This document shows, piece by piece, positions 16,763 to 24,360 of a DNA stretch of 64,000 nucleotides (the stretch's first letter is position 1; each line of letters begins with the position of its first letter). The notes beneath the pieces are model-generated. The model was given only the letters and a program-made list of their open reading frames with translations, had not been told where the DNA came from and did not search any database. Origin of the DNA: an uncultured Oscillospiraceae bacterium (lineage in GTDB: Bacteria; Bacillota; Clostridia; Oscillospirales; Oscillospiraceae). The stretch lies in NCBI GenBank assembly GCA_910577525.1, contig CAJTLI010000002.1, positions 1-64,000 of the forward strand, written 5' to 3'. The position numbers were made by a program, and so were the translations under genes.

Positions 16763-17848
16763 ATGAAACGAATCGGAATGCTCACCAGCGGCGGCGACTG
16801 CCAAGCCCTGAACGCCACCATGCGCGGCGTGGCCAAGGGTCTCTACAACATCTATGGCAACGGGGTAGAGATCGTCGGCTTCATCGACGGTTATAAGGGC
16901 CTGATGTACGAAAACTACAAAAAGCTGTCCCCCATCGACTTCACCGGCCTGCTCACCCGGGGCGGCACCTTCCTTGGCTCCAGCCGCCAGCCCTTCAAGC
17001 TGATGCGGGAGCCAGACGACAACGGCCTGGACAAGGTAGAAGCTATGAAATACACCTACCGCCGCCTGCGGCTGGACTGTCTGGTGGTACTGGGGGGCAA
17101 CGGTAGCCAGAAGACCGCCAACCTCCTCAGCGAGGAGGGGTTGAACGTCATCGGCCTACCCAAGACCATAGACAACGACCTGTGGGGCACCGACATGACC
17201 TTTGGCTTCCAGAGCGCCGTGGACATCGCCACCAATGTCATCGACTGCATCCACACCACCGCCGCCTCTCACAACCGGGTGTTCATGGTGGAGATCATGG
17301 GCCACAAGGCGGGCTGGCTCACTCTGAACGCTGGCATGGCAGGCGGCGCGGACATCATTCTCATCCCTGAAATCCCCTATAACATTGACTCCGTGGTGTC
17401 CAAAATCAACCATCGTGCCAGCGCCGGCCACGGCTTCACTATTCTGGCGGTGGCCGAGGGTGCTCTGTCCGAAAAAGAGGCCGCCATGTCCAAGAAGGAG
17501 TACAAAAAGCACATGGCCGAGCTGCTGGAGCAGTACCCCTCCGTGTCCTACGCCATCGCCGACAAGATCCTCAAAAAGACCGGCAAGGAGGTCCGCGTCA
17601 CCGTCCCCGGCCACATGCAGCGGGGCGGCACTCCCTGCGCCTACGACCGGGTGCTCTCCTCCCGGCTGGGGGCCACGGCGGCGTTGATGATCTCCAAGGG
17701 CGAGTTTGGCAGCATGGTCGCCATCCATGACCGGGTCATCACCTCCGTGCCCCTGAAGGAGATCGCGGGCAAGCTCAAAACCATCGATCCCAAGTCCGAC
17801 ATCATCACCGAGGCCAAGCTGCTGGGCATCAGCTTCGGCGACGAGTGA
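16763..17848 (+). CDS. pfkA: 6-phosphofructokinase
   Basis: 361 residues of the PfkA superfamily: nucleotide loop LTSGGDCQALNATMRG at the N-terminus, phosphoryl-donor loop GGNGS at 111-115, and catalytic PKTIDND at 133-139 (Asp137, Asp139). Substrate-binding segments include MVEIMGHKAGWLTL and GHMQRGGTPCAYDR. It phosphorylates fructose 6-phosphate in glycolysis. Donor choice is not obvious: Gly114 in GGNGS is the ATP-type residue, but Lys134 in PKTIDND is the residue typical of pyrophosphate-dependent enzymes. The same mixture is known in some ATP-using actinobacterial PFKs, so ATP is more likely. The start follows AAAGGA. A terminator lies at 17853-17896. Confidence 0.93.
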   Translation: MKRIGMLTSGGDCQALNATMRGVAKGLYNIYGNGVEIVGFIDGYKGLMYENYKKLSPIDFTGLLTRGGTFLGSSRQPFKLMREPDDNGLDKVEAMKYTYRRLRLDCLVVLGGNGSQKTANLLSEEGLNVIGLPKTIDNDLWGTDMTFGFQSAVDIATNVIDCIHTTAASHNRVFMVEIMGHKAGWLTLNAGMAGGADIILIPEIPYNIDSVVSKINHRASAGHGFTILAVAEGALSEKEAAMSKKEYKKHMAELLEQYPSVSYAIADKILKKTGKEVRVTVPGHMQRGGTPCAYDRVLSSRLGATAALMISKGEFGSMVAIHDRVITSVPLKEIAGKLKTIDPKSDIITEAKLLGISFGDE

Positions 17849-17852
17849 CCCC

Positions 17853-17896
17853 GACCACAAAGAAAACCACCCATATGGGTGGTTTTCTTTGTGGTC
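17853..17896. terminator. terminator after phosphofructokinase
   Basis: Perfect 20-base arms (GACCACAAAGAAAACCACCC and complement) around an ATAT loop, between the convergent pfkA and Dph6-like genes. A/T-rich outer stem on both sides. Confidence 0.85.
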
Positions 17897-17935
17897 CTTT
17901 GACTGTCCCTCATCCCATAGCCGCCGGGCGCCTCC

Positions 17936-18577
17936 CTATTTCACATCTGCCACGGAGTAATCGCCAAAGCGGAGGATTACGCCGGTTTGAAACCGCAGGG
18001 GGACCTTGAATATGGGTCCGTCCACCGCAAGAGTGTGGTATTCGCCGTTTTCCCCGCACACATCGACGCCGGCGTTTTTCATAATCTGTATGGTGTCCCA
18101 GTCAATATTCCGCCCTAAAAGGCTCTCCGGCAGCAACGTATTGTTGACGCTCTTGATCAGGCAGCGGTAGCCCAGCCGGAGCAGCTCCTCCACGTTCTCC
18201 TCCCTTCCGCGCTGCCACAGCGGAAAAAAGGGGACCAGGCCGGTCCGGGCGCACCGTTCCTCTTCCCAGGCCCGGTTCCCCTCCAGGTCGATATCGCCGA
18301 ACGCGGCTCCCTCCGCGCCCAACTCCTTCGCCCGCAGAAGGCCCTCCTCCAAAGCCATGTGATAATCTTCCCCGTCGGATGGGCACAAGATCATGGGAAG
18401 TCCCAGGGCCTGCTCATATTTTTTGAGCATGGCCGGGTCCGCGCCGTGGAAATAAGATCGGCCCGCATCCTTTTTCACCATGACCAGGAGACAGACCGGA
18501 GTATGCCCGGCCTCCGCCATCCTGTGCAGGGCCAGGGTACTGTCCTTCCCACAGCTGTAGGACATGACAAATTTCAT
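17936..18577 (-). CDS. Dph6/MJ0570-like PP-loop ATP-binding protein
   Basis: 213 residues of the ATP_bind_4 (diphthine-ammonia ligase) family. The PP-loop SCGKDSTLALHRM is at residues 7-19. A conserved middle (EGAAFGDIDLEGNRAWEEE) and the C-terminal GENGEYHTLAVDGPIF are diagnostic. In eukaryotes and archaea the family amidates diphthine on elongation factor 2; bacteria lack diphthamide, so the bacterial substrate is unknown and an adenylation/amidation of another target is only a guess. The ATG at 18577 follows GGAGGGG. It has its own promoter and stands alone between a terminator and a divergent operon. Confidence 0.85.
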   Translation of the reverse strand: MKFVMSYSCGKDSTLALHRMAEAGHTPVCLLVMVKKDAGRSYFHGADPAMLKKYEQALGLPMILCPSDGEDYHMALEEGLLRAKELGAEGAAFGDIDLEGNRAWEEERCARTGLVPFFPLWQRGREENVEELLRLGYRCLIKSVNNTLLPESLLGRNIDWDTIQIMKNAGVDVCGENGEYHTLAVDGPIFKVPLRFQTGVILRFGDYSVADVK

Positions 18578-18607
18578 AAGCCCCTCCACAACAAATGTTT
18601 CACATTT

Positions 18608-18616
18608 AGTATAACA
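18608..18616 (-). promoter_or_regulatory. extended -10 promoter of the Dph6-like gene
   Basis: On the reverse strand TATACT is preceded by TG with one base between (extended -10). No good -35 is seen, so this is a tentative call. Confidence 0.4.
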
Positions 18617-18649
18617 TAAACCGGAAAAAGAGTCCAGCAAAAAATACTC

Positions 18650-18678
18650 TTGCCAGAAAGTGAGATTAGGAGTAGAAT
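18650..18678 (+). promoter_or_regulatory. promoter of the dehydratase-like operon
   Basis: TTGCCA (18650-18655), 17-base spacer, TAGAAT (18673-18678). A small hairpin (GAAGGC/GCCTTC, 18690-18708) lies in the leader before the first start codon. Confidence 0.65.
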
Positions 18679-18735
18679 AGACAACCGCAGAAGGCCTCAG
18701 CGCCTTCAATATACAGATGATATGAGGATTTCAAT

Positions 18736-19665
18736 ATGGAGAAACAGGCAATTACGATTGGCCTGCCCAGGGCCATGCTGTACTATCGGTATCATGCCCT
18801 CTGGCGCGCCTTTTTTCAGGAGCTTGGAATTGAGACTGTAATCAGCGCCCCCACCGACCGGGACATTCTGGAGCGGGGAACCGCCCTGGCCATTGACGAG
18901 GCATGCCTGTCGCTGAAAATCTATCTGGGCCACGTGGCGGCGCTGGTGGGAAAATGCGACTATATCCTGGTGCCCCGGATCAGTAATTTTGGTAATCAGA
19001 GGAACATGTGCACCCGGTTTGAAGCCATGCCGGACCTGGTCCGCAGCGCCTTTCGGGATTCACGGCAAAAAATCCTCTCTTATGAGGTGGACGCGCTGCT
19101 GAAAAAGGAGGAGTCGGACGCCTTTGCGGAGATGGGCCGCTCCCTGGGGTATCCCGTAAAGGCTGCCAGGCGGGCCTACAAGCTGGCAAAGAAGGCGGAA
19201 TTAAACGACTTCAGAGCCAGAGTCCAGCGGCACGAGCTGCGCTGCCGGCAGGAGGGCATGAAGGTGCTCATCGCCGCCCACAGCTATGTGCTGGAGGACC
19301 CCTATATGGGCAGGCCCGTCATTGAGTACCTGAAGCGCTCCGGCGTCATTCCCCTGCGGGCGAACCTGGCGGACCGGGAGGCGGCGCTGAAAAAGAGCCG
19401 GGAGCTGTCCCCTACCTGCAAGTGGGAGATCAACCGGGAGATTCTGGGCGGCATCGCCATGCGCCAGCACGATGTGGACGGCATTATTCTGCTCAGCGCT
19501 TTCCCCTGCGGTCCCGACGCCATGGTCAACGAGCTCATCACCCGGCGGGTGAAGGGCGTGCCCCTGCTGAACCTGGTGTTGGACAGCCAGAACGGCACCG
19601 CCGGGGTGGAGACCCGGCTGGAGAGCTTTATCGACATCATCCGCTTTAAGGAGGGCAAGCTGTAA
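18736..19665 (+). CDS. 2-hydroxyacyl-CoA dehydratase-related protein (DUF2229 type)
   Basis: 309 residues resembling the DUF2229 domain found in large clostridial acyl-CoA dehydratase activase proteins. The start reads IGLPRAMLYYRYHALW. A conserved DEACLSLKIYLGHVAAL and cysteines in NMCTRF and FPCGPDAMVNEL suggest cluster binding as in 2-hydroxyglutaryl-CoA dehydratase subunits. It overlaps the next gene by one base (TAATG), and the three genes 18736-21696 form a tight operon. In many relatives these modules are parts of one protein of about 1400 residues; here they are separate. The family's chemistry is ATP-driven low-potential reduction, but the substrate of this branch is not established. 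Confidence 0.78.
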   Translation: MEKQAITIGLPRAMLYYRYHALWRAFFQELGIETVISAPTDRDILERGTALAIDEACLSLKIYLGHVAALVGKCDYILVPRISNFGNQRNMCTRFEAMPDLVRSAFRDSRQKILSYEVDALLKKEESDAFAEMGRSLGYPVKAARRAYKLAKKAELNDFRARVQRHELRCRQEGMKVLIAAHSYVLEDPYMGRPVIEYLKRSGVIPLRANLADREAALKKSRELSPTCKWEINREILGGIAMRQHDVDGIILLSAFPCGPDAMVNELITRRVKGVPLLNLVLDSQNGTAGVETRLESFIDIIRFKEGKL

Positions 19666-20744
19666 TGGCAGAGGCAAAAACCAGAAACGTATCCTTCCCC
19701 CGGTACGCGGAGTATAACTGCGCCTTCAAATACATCATTGAGCAGGCCCTGGGCTGTAAATATGTCATGCCCCCCGCCCTTACGAAGCGGACCATGGAGC
19801 TGGGCACCAAGCACAGCCCGGACTTTGTGTGCACCCCCTTCAAAACCATGCTTGGCAGCATGATCGAAGCGCTGGAGGCGGGAGCGGACACCCTGTTTAT
19901 GACCCATGGCCTGTGCCGCCTGGGCTACTATGGGGAGCTGCTGGAGCAGATTTTGCGGGACATGGGCTATCAGTTCGACTTCATCAATCTGTCGTCCTAC
20001 GATATGAGCAAGAAAAAGGAATATATCCGCATTGTCCGGCGGTTTAATCCCAAGGTGAACTACGCCCGCTTTCTGGTCCAGTTTATGGAGGGGCTGCGGA
20101 TGACGGAGTATGTGGACGAGATCACCTGTGAATACTACAAAAACTGCGGCTTTGACGCCACCAAGGGACAGTATAAGCAGGCGTACCAGGATTTTCTCAC
20201 CGCCATGTATACCGCTCAGGGAAGAAACGATGTCGAGACCGGCTACCGGGCGGCCAAGCGGGCGCTCCAGTCCGTTCCGCTGGACAAGCCCCAGCGGCCT
20301 CTGCGGGTTGGCATTGTGGGCGAGTTCTATACCGCCATGGACGCCTTCTCCAATCTGGAGCTGGAGCAGAAGCTGGCGGATATGGGGGTGGAGGTCCACC
20401 GTTGGATGAACGTCACCAACCAGTTCCTGCGCTATGGCAGCGGTCAGAAAAACCTGCGGGTGAAAATCCAGGACCTGTGCCAATACGACATGGGCCCCAC
20501 CTCCACCGCAAACATCTGGTACGCCCGGGAGTGCGCCGAACGGGGCTATGACGGACTCATCCACATCAAGTCCGCCACCTGCACCCCGGAGATCGACGTG
20601 ATGCCGGTGCTGCAAAACATCAGCGCGGATTACAAAATCCCCGTGCTCTACCTGACCTATGACGCCCAGACCAGCGACGTGGGGCTGATGACCCGGCTTG
20701 AGGCGTTTTACGACATGATTGACATGAGAAAGAAGGTAATCTGA
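19665..20744 (+). CDS. 2-hydroxyacyl-CoA dehydratase (HgdB/BcrC-like) iron-sulfur subunit
   Basis: 359 residues of the 2-hydroxyglutaryl-CoA dehydratase D-component family. Candidate cluster cysteines appear in DFVCTPFKTMLG, THGLCRLGYYGELL and SATCTPEIDVMPVL; the MNVTNQF and MGPTSTANIWYARE segments are typical of the fused clostridial relatives. The closest studied biochemistry is in 2-hydroxyacyl-CoA dehydratases, benzoyl-CoA reductases and the double-cubane cluster proteins, all fed electrons by an ATP-hydrolysing activase like the one encoded next. It starts at the ATG overlapping the previous stop and ends one base before the activase start. The substrate is unknown; no CoA-transferase or acyl-CoA dehydrogenase lies nearby to suggest amino-acid fermentation. 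Confidence 0.8.
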   Translation: MAEAKTRNVSFPRYAEYNCAFKYIIEQALGCKYVMPPALTKRTMELGTKHSPDFVCTPFKTMLGSMIEALEAGADTLFMTHGLCRLGYYGELLEQILRDMGYQFDFINLSSYDMSKKKEYIRIVRRFNPKVNYARFLVQFMEGLRMTEYVDEITCEYYKNCGFDATKGQYKQAYQDFLTAMYTAQGRNDVETGYRAAKRALQSVPLDKPQRPLRVGIVGEFYTAMDAFSNLELEQKLADMGVEVHRWMNVTNQFLRYGSGQKNLRVKIQDLCQYDMGPTSTANIWYARECAERGYDGLIHIKSATCTPEIDVMPVLQNISADYKIPVLYLTYDAQTSDVGLMTRLEAFYDMIDMRKKVI

Positions 20745-20745
20745 C

Positions 20746-21696
20746 TTGGAACACGCATATATGGGCATTGACGTGGGGTCTATCTCCACCAAGGGCGTCA
20801 TCATCGACAAGAAAAACAATATCCTTGCCAGCCAGTATATCTGGACTCAGGGGGACCCCATCGGCGCGGTGAAAAAGCTGGTTGGCCTGCTGGAGGAACA
20901 GTTTGACCGGTCGAACTATAAGATCGTGGCCACCGGCACCACCGGCTCGGCCCGGAAGCTGGTGGGGGTCATCCTGGGCGCCACCATGGTGAAGAACGAG
21001 ATCACCGCCCATGCCGTGGGCACCACCACCTTTTACCCCGACGTGCGCACCATCCTGGAGATCGGCGGTCAGGACTCCAAGATCATCCTGGTGGAAAACG
21101 GCGTGGCCGTGGACTACGCCATGAACACTCTGTGCGCGGCGGGCACCGGGGCCTTCCTGTCCAGCCAAGCCAAGCGGCTGGGCATCGAGGTTGAGGAGAT
21201 CGGCGACTACGCCCTGCGCTCCACCCACCCCACCCAGATCGCCGCCCGGTGCACTGTGTTCGCCGAGTCCGATCTGGTGCATAAGATTCAGATGGGCCAT
21301 CCTCGGGAGGACATCATCGCCGGCGTATGCAACGCGGTGGCCGCCAACTACCTGAACAACGTGGGCAAGGGCAAAAAAATCGTCTCCCCGGTGGTGTTCC
21401 AGGGAGGCGTGAGCAAAAATCAGGGCGTGGTGGCCGCCTTTGAGCGCACCCTGGGCTGCAAGGTCATCGTGGATCCCAACGGGCACCTGATGGGGGCGCT
21501 GGGGGTGGCCATCCTGGCCCGCCGGGGCAGCGGACGGCGGGATTTCGACTTCTCCGTGGAAAACATGGAGTTCCGCACCCGGGAGGCCAGCTGCGGGGGC
21601 TGCTCCAACCACTGTGAGATCATCTGCGTCTACCGGGGCAGCGAGCTGATCGACTTCTGGGGCAACCGCTGTGAGCGGGGCGCCCAGCTCCACTGA
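20746..21696 (+). CDS. acyl-CoA dehydratase activase (BadF/BadG/BcrA/BcrD ATPase)
   Basis: 316 residues of the ASKHA ATPase fold: phosphate loop MGIDVGSISTKGVIID, second motif EIGGQDSKIILVENG. The two cysteines that hold a 4Fe-4S cluster across a homodimer are in NTLCAAGTGAF and IAARCTVFAESD. It injects electrons at very low potential into a partner dehydratase at the cost of ATP; the partner is almost certainly encoded by the two preceding genes. Beyond the usual end there is an extra cysteine-rich tail, SCGGCSNHCEIIC, resembling the linker in large fused relatives. Start is TTG at 20746 one base after the previous stop; ATG at 20761 is an alternative. A terminator follows at 21743-21778. 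Confidence 0.87.
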   Translation: MEHAYMGIDVGSISTKGVIIDKKNNILASQYIWTQGDPIGAVKKLVGLLEEQFDRSNYKIVATGTTGSARKLVGVILGATMVKNEITAHAVGTTTFYPDVRTILEIGGQDSKIILVENGVAVDYAMNTLCAAGTGAFLSSQAKRLGIEVEEIGDYALRSTHPTQIAARCTVFAESDLVHKIQMGHPREDIIAGVCNAVAANYLNNVGKGKKIVSPVVFQGGVSKNQGVVAAFERTLGCKVIVDPNGHLMGALGVAILARRGSGRRDFDFSVENMEFRTREASCGGCSNHCEIICVYRGSELIDFWGNRCERGAQLH

Positions 21697-21742
21697 ACAC
21701 AAAGCCTCCGGCGCCTTCGCCGGACCGCTCCATAGGCAGTCT

Positions 21743-21778
21743 GCTTTGACGCCGCGCGGCAACGCGCGGCGTCAAAGC
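21743..21778 (+). terminator. terminator of the dehydratase operon, overlapping the end of sigG
   Basis: Perfect 16-base arms (GCTTTGACGCCGCGCG and complement) around a GCAA loop, followed on the forward strand by TCTTTT. The right arm covers the sigG stop codon (21772-21774). A smaller hairpin (TCCGGCG/CGCCGGA) precedes it at 21709-21726. Confidence 0.85.
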
Positions 21779-22542
21779 TCTTTTCGGATCCGGTTCAGCG
21801 CGTTTTTCTCCAGCCGGGATACCTGGGCCTGAGATATGCCCACCTCGGCGGACACCTCCATCTGGGTTTTTCCCTGAAAAAAACGCAGGGCCAGAATGCG
21901 CCGCTCCCGTTCGTCCAGCTTGCCGATGGCGTCGCCCAGCGCGATGTGCTCCAGCCACGCCTCGTCGGTGTTTTTCTTATCCTTTACCTGGTCCATGACG
22001 CACACCGTATCCCCCCCGTCGGAGTACACCGGCTCGAACAGGGACACCGGGTCTACCACCGCGTCCAGGGCCATCACCACGTCCTCCCGCTTCAGCTCCA
22101 GGATCTGGGCAATCTCATCCACAGTGGGCTCCTTCTGGTGTTCCGCCATATATTTCTCCTTGGCTTGGAGCACCCGGTAGGCCGTGTCCCGCACTGACCG
22201 GGACACCCGGATGGCGCTGTTGTCCCGAAGATAGCGGCGGATCTCTCCCACAATCATGGGCACGCCATAGGTGCTGAACCGCACGTCCATGTCGATGTTA
22301 AAGTTGTCGATGGCCTTGATGAGCCCGATACAGCCCACCTGAAAGAGGTCGTCCACATTCTCTCCCCTGCCCGCGAATTTTTGAATGACCGACAGCACCA
22401 GCCGCAGGTTGCCGGAGATCAGCTCCTCCCTGGCCTGCATGTCCCCCGCCCTGGCCCGGCGCAGCAGTTCCATGCTCTCCTCGCTTTTCAGCACCTTCAG
22501 CTTGGCCGTATTGACGCCGCATATCTCCACCTTGCCCTGCAC
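21772..22542 (-). CDS. sigG: sporulation sigma factor SigG (forespore)
   Basis: About 256 residues. The N-terminus QGKVEICGVNTAKLKVLK is the classic sigma-G start. Region 2 contains NLRLVLSVIQKFAGRGENVD and DLFQVGCIGLIKAIDNFN; region 3 follows; region 4 is RRILALRFFQGKTQMEVSAE, then VGISQAQVSRLEK. It directs late forespore transcription during endospore formation. The GTG at 22542 is chosen because the conserved N-terminus begins there and GAGGTG lies seven bases upstream; the longer frame to 22602 has no family similarity. The gene lies directly downstream of spoIIGA-sigE, the arrangement conserved across Firmicutes, and has a sigma-F/G-like promoter in the 134-base gap. Its last codons lie within a terminator hairpin that serves the opposite operon. 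Confidence 0.96.
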   Translation of the reverse strand: MQGKVEICGVNTAKLKVLKSEESMELLRRARAGDMQAREELISGNLRLVLSVIQKFAGRGENVDDLFQVGCIGLIKAIDNFNIDMDVRFSTYGVPMIVGEIRRYLRDNSAIRVSRSVRDTAYRVLQAKEKYMAEHQKEPTVDEIAQILELKREDVVMALDAVVDPVSLFEPVYSDGGDTVCVMDQVKDKKNTDEAWLEHIALGDAIGKLDERERRILALRFFQGKTQMEVSAEVGISQAQVSRLEKNALNRIRKEL

Positions 22543-22575
22543 CGCAAAACACCTCGCTCGGAATGGATTCAAAAT

Positions 22576-22604
22576 CAGTATTTCCGGTGGGCGCTCTTTC
22601 ATAC
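22576..22604 (-). promoter_or_regulatory. candidate sigma-F/sigma-G promoter of sigG
   Basis: On the reverse strand GTATG (22600-22604) is followed after 14 bases by GGAAATACTG (22576-22585). The -10 fits the forespore pattern GGHRANAHTR fully; the spacer is a little short. The predicted start gives a leader of about 27 bases. Confidence 0.45.
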
Positions 22605-22676
22605 GGTGGCGGGACGGGCTATATTTTTTATCGTCAGACCACTTTCGATGGACTTCTTATTTTCAAATTTTTTGAA

Positions 22677-23399
22677 TCACATCATCCGCAGAATCTCCTT
22701 TTTCAGCCGGTCAATAATGCGCTTTTCCAGTCGGGAGATGTAGGACTGGCTGATTCCCAGCTGGTCGGCCACCTCCTTTTGAGTCCGCTCCCGCCTGCCG
22801 TCCAGTCCAAAGCGCATCGTGATGATGGTGCGCTCCCGCTCCGACAGACGGGTGATGGCGGTGAGCAGAAGGTCACGGTCCACATCGTCCTCCAGGGGCT
22901 TTTCAATGCTGTCGCCCTCGGTGCCCAGCACGTCGGACAGCAGCAGCTCGTTGCCGTCCCAGTCCGTGTTCAGCGGCTCATCCAGGGACACCTCTCCCCT
23001 GCGGTTGGCGTTTTTGCGCAGGTACATCAGGATTTCGTTTTCAATGCACCGGGAGGCATAGGTGGCCAGCTTGATGTTCTTAGCGGGCTTATAGGTCTCC
23101 ACCGCCTTGATGAGACCGATGGTGCCGATGGAAATCAGGTCCTCAAGCCCCACCCCGGTATTTTCAAACCTCCGGGCGATATACACCACCAGCCTCAGAT
23201 TGTGCTCAATGAGCCGGGAGCGGGCCTCCTGCCGGGTCTCCTCCCCCTCCATCCGGGCCAGCAGCCGTCCCTCCTCCTCTCGGGTGAGCGGCGCGGGCAG
23301 CGTATCGCTTCCGCCAATGTAGTGCAGCGCCCCGTAATGCCGGACACCCAGACGGGCCATCAGCCGGCACAGCCAAAGATATGTATCGGTTAAAATCAT
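22677..23399 (-). CDS. sigE: sporulation sigma factor SigE precursor (mother cell)
   Basis: 240 residues. The N-terminal pro-sequence MILTDTYLWLCRLMAR is an amphipathic membrane-tethering helix, followed by HYIGGSDTLPAPLT around the expected processing point. Region 2 includes NLRLVVYIARRFENTGVGLE and DLISIGTIGLIKAVETYKP; region 4 has RTIITMRFGLDGRRERTQKE and VADQLGISQSYISRLEKR. The factor is made inactive, cleaved by SpoIIGA and then drives early mother-cell transcription. The start at 23399 lies one base after the spoIIGA stop, with GGAGG placed inside the end of spoIIGA, so translation is coupled. An ATG five codons upstream is in frame but poorly placed relative to that site. Confidence 0.97.
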   Translation of the reverse strand: MILTDTYLWLCRLMARLGVRHYGALHYIGGSDTLPAPLTREEEGRLLARMEGEETRQEARSRLIEHNLRLVVYIARRFENTGVGLEDLISIGTIGLIKAVETYKPAKNIKLATYASRCIENEILMYLRKNANRRGEVSLDEPLNTDWDGNELLLSDVLGTEGDSIEKPLEDDVDRDLLLTAITRLSERERTIITMRFGLDGRRERTQKEVADQLGISQSYISRLEKRIIDRLKKEILRMM

Positions 23400-23400
23400 G

Positions 23401-24234
23401 TTATATGCCTCCAATCAGCGCCTGATACCCGCCGCCATCGTCCACCGGCGTGGGTGAGAGCGCCACCAGCAGCGGACCCTGAGGCCTGCCGTCCACAACC
23501 ACCTGCCTGGCGCGCAGGGCCAGCAGCATCCCGCATTCCACCCCCACCGCCCGATAGGGCACCAGCCGGGCCTGCGCGGACCCCGCTTCTCGGCAGCGCT
23601 CCACAGAGCGGATGGGATCGGCGGGATCGGCCCACGTGGGAGCCGCCCTTTTCACGGCGTCCCAGCTGGCCACCACCACCGGTCGGTTGTCCACCGGGTC
23701 AGTGAGGGTATGGCCGGTATCATGCAGCGCCGTAAGGTTGACCGCGCCGCCGCCCAGGTCAATGTTCAGCTGAGCCAGCTCTCCTCCATGCCGTCCCACC
23801 CGGCGGAAAAACAGGGAGAGCACAAAATAACACGCCACAAACATGAGCAGCAGCAGGCGGATATCAACCGGCGTATAGAATACCCCACGTTCCAGAGTAA
23901 GCGGCACGCTCCCCAGCAGCTCCAGGCCCAACACCGCTCCCGCCAGTCCGGCGGACGCGCCAAAAAACAGCACCGTTACCCGCAGCAGATACCGCTCCCC
24001 GCCATAGGAGATAAGGACCATCCCCACTCCCGCCGCCAGCTTGCAGGGCCAGGGCGCCAGCCACTCCAGTCCGGGCAGGAAAACAAGCACCGCATACAGG
24101 GCTCCCGCCGCCGCGCCCGCGGCAATGCGCCAGCGGACCAGCACCGCCCCCGCCATCCGGCCCGCCGCCAAAAGCAGCAGATAATTGGCGATCAGGTTCA
24201 GCAAAAACAGCAGATCGACATATACCACCGTCAT
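23401..24234 (-). CDS. spoIIGA: sigma-E processing aspartic peptidase SpoIIGA
   Basis: 277 residues. The first half is about five membrane helices (VDLLFLLNLIANYLLLLAAG at the start, LLLLMFVACYFVLSLFF near 127-143). The second half is the soluble retropepsin-like domain with active-site motif HDTGHTLTDP (Asp172). The enzyme sits in the septal membrane of the mother cell and cuts pro-sigma-E after a signal from the forespore; it dimerises to form the active site. The start is supported by AAAGGAG nine bases upstream. It heads the spoIIGA-sigE operon, and its promoter region has a TATAAT at 24267-24272. Confidence 0.95.
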   Translation of the reverse strand: MTVVYVDLLFLLNLIANYLLLLAAGRMAGAVLVRWRIAAGAAAGALYAVLVFLPGLEWLAPWPCKLAAGVGMVLISYGGERYLLRVTVLFFGASAGLAGAVLGLELLGSVPLTLERGVFYTPVDIRLLLLMFVACYFVLSLFFRRVGRHGGELAQLNIDLGGGAVNLTALHDTGHTLTDPVDNRPVVVASWDAVKRAAPTWADPADPIRSVERCREAGSAQARLVPYRAVGVECGMLLALRARQVVVDGRPQGPLLVALSPTPVDDGGGYQALIGGI

Positions 24235-24266
24235 AAGCCGCGCTCCTTTCCCAGAGTCTGTCCCAA

Positions 24267-24304
24267 ATTATAGCCCTACCGGCCATCAAAAAAAGCCGAA
24301 GCAA
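24267..24304 (-). promoter_or_regulatory. candidate Spo0A-dependent promoter of spoIIGA-sigE
   Basis: On the reverse strand a perfect TATAAT (24267-24272) has no -35 at the usual distance. AGCCGAA (24294-24300, forward strand) matches the Spo0A box TGNCGAA at all but one position and lies where Spo0A boxes overlap the -35 region in Bacillus spoIIG. Confidence 0.35.
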
Positions 24305-24319
24305 GTCCAAAACAAAATA

Positions 24320-24355
24320 AAAAGCGGCCTGCCGGATTCCTGGCAGACCGCTTTT
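24320..24355 (-). terminator. terminator of the rarA-DUF951-hisC operon
   Basis: AAAAGCGG...CTGCC pairs with GGCAG...CCGCTTTT. On the reverse strand the stem is followed by a T run, six bases after the hisC stop. Confidence 0.88.
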
Positions 24356-24360
24356 CCTGT

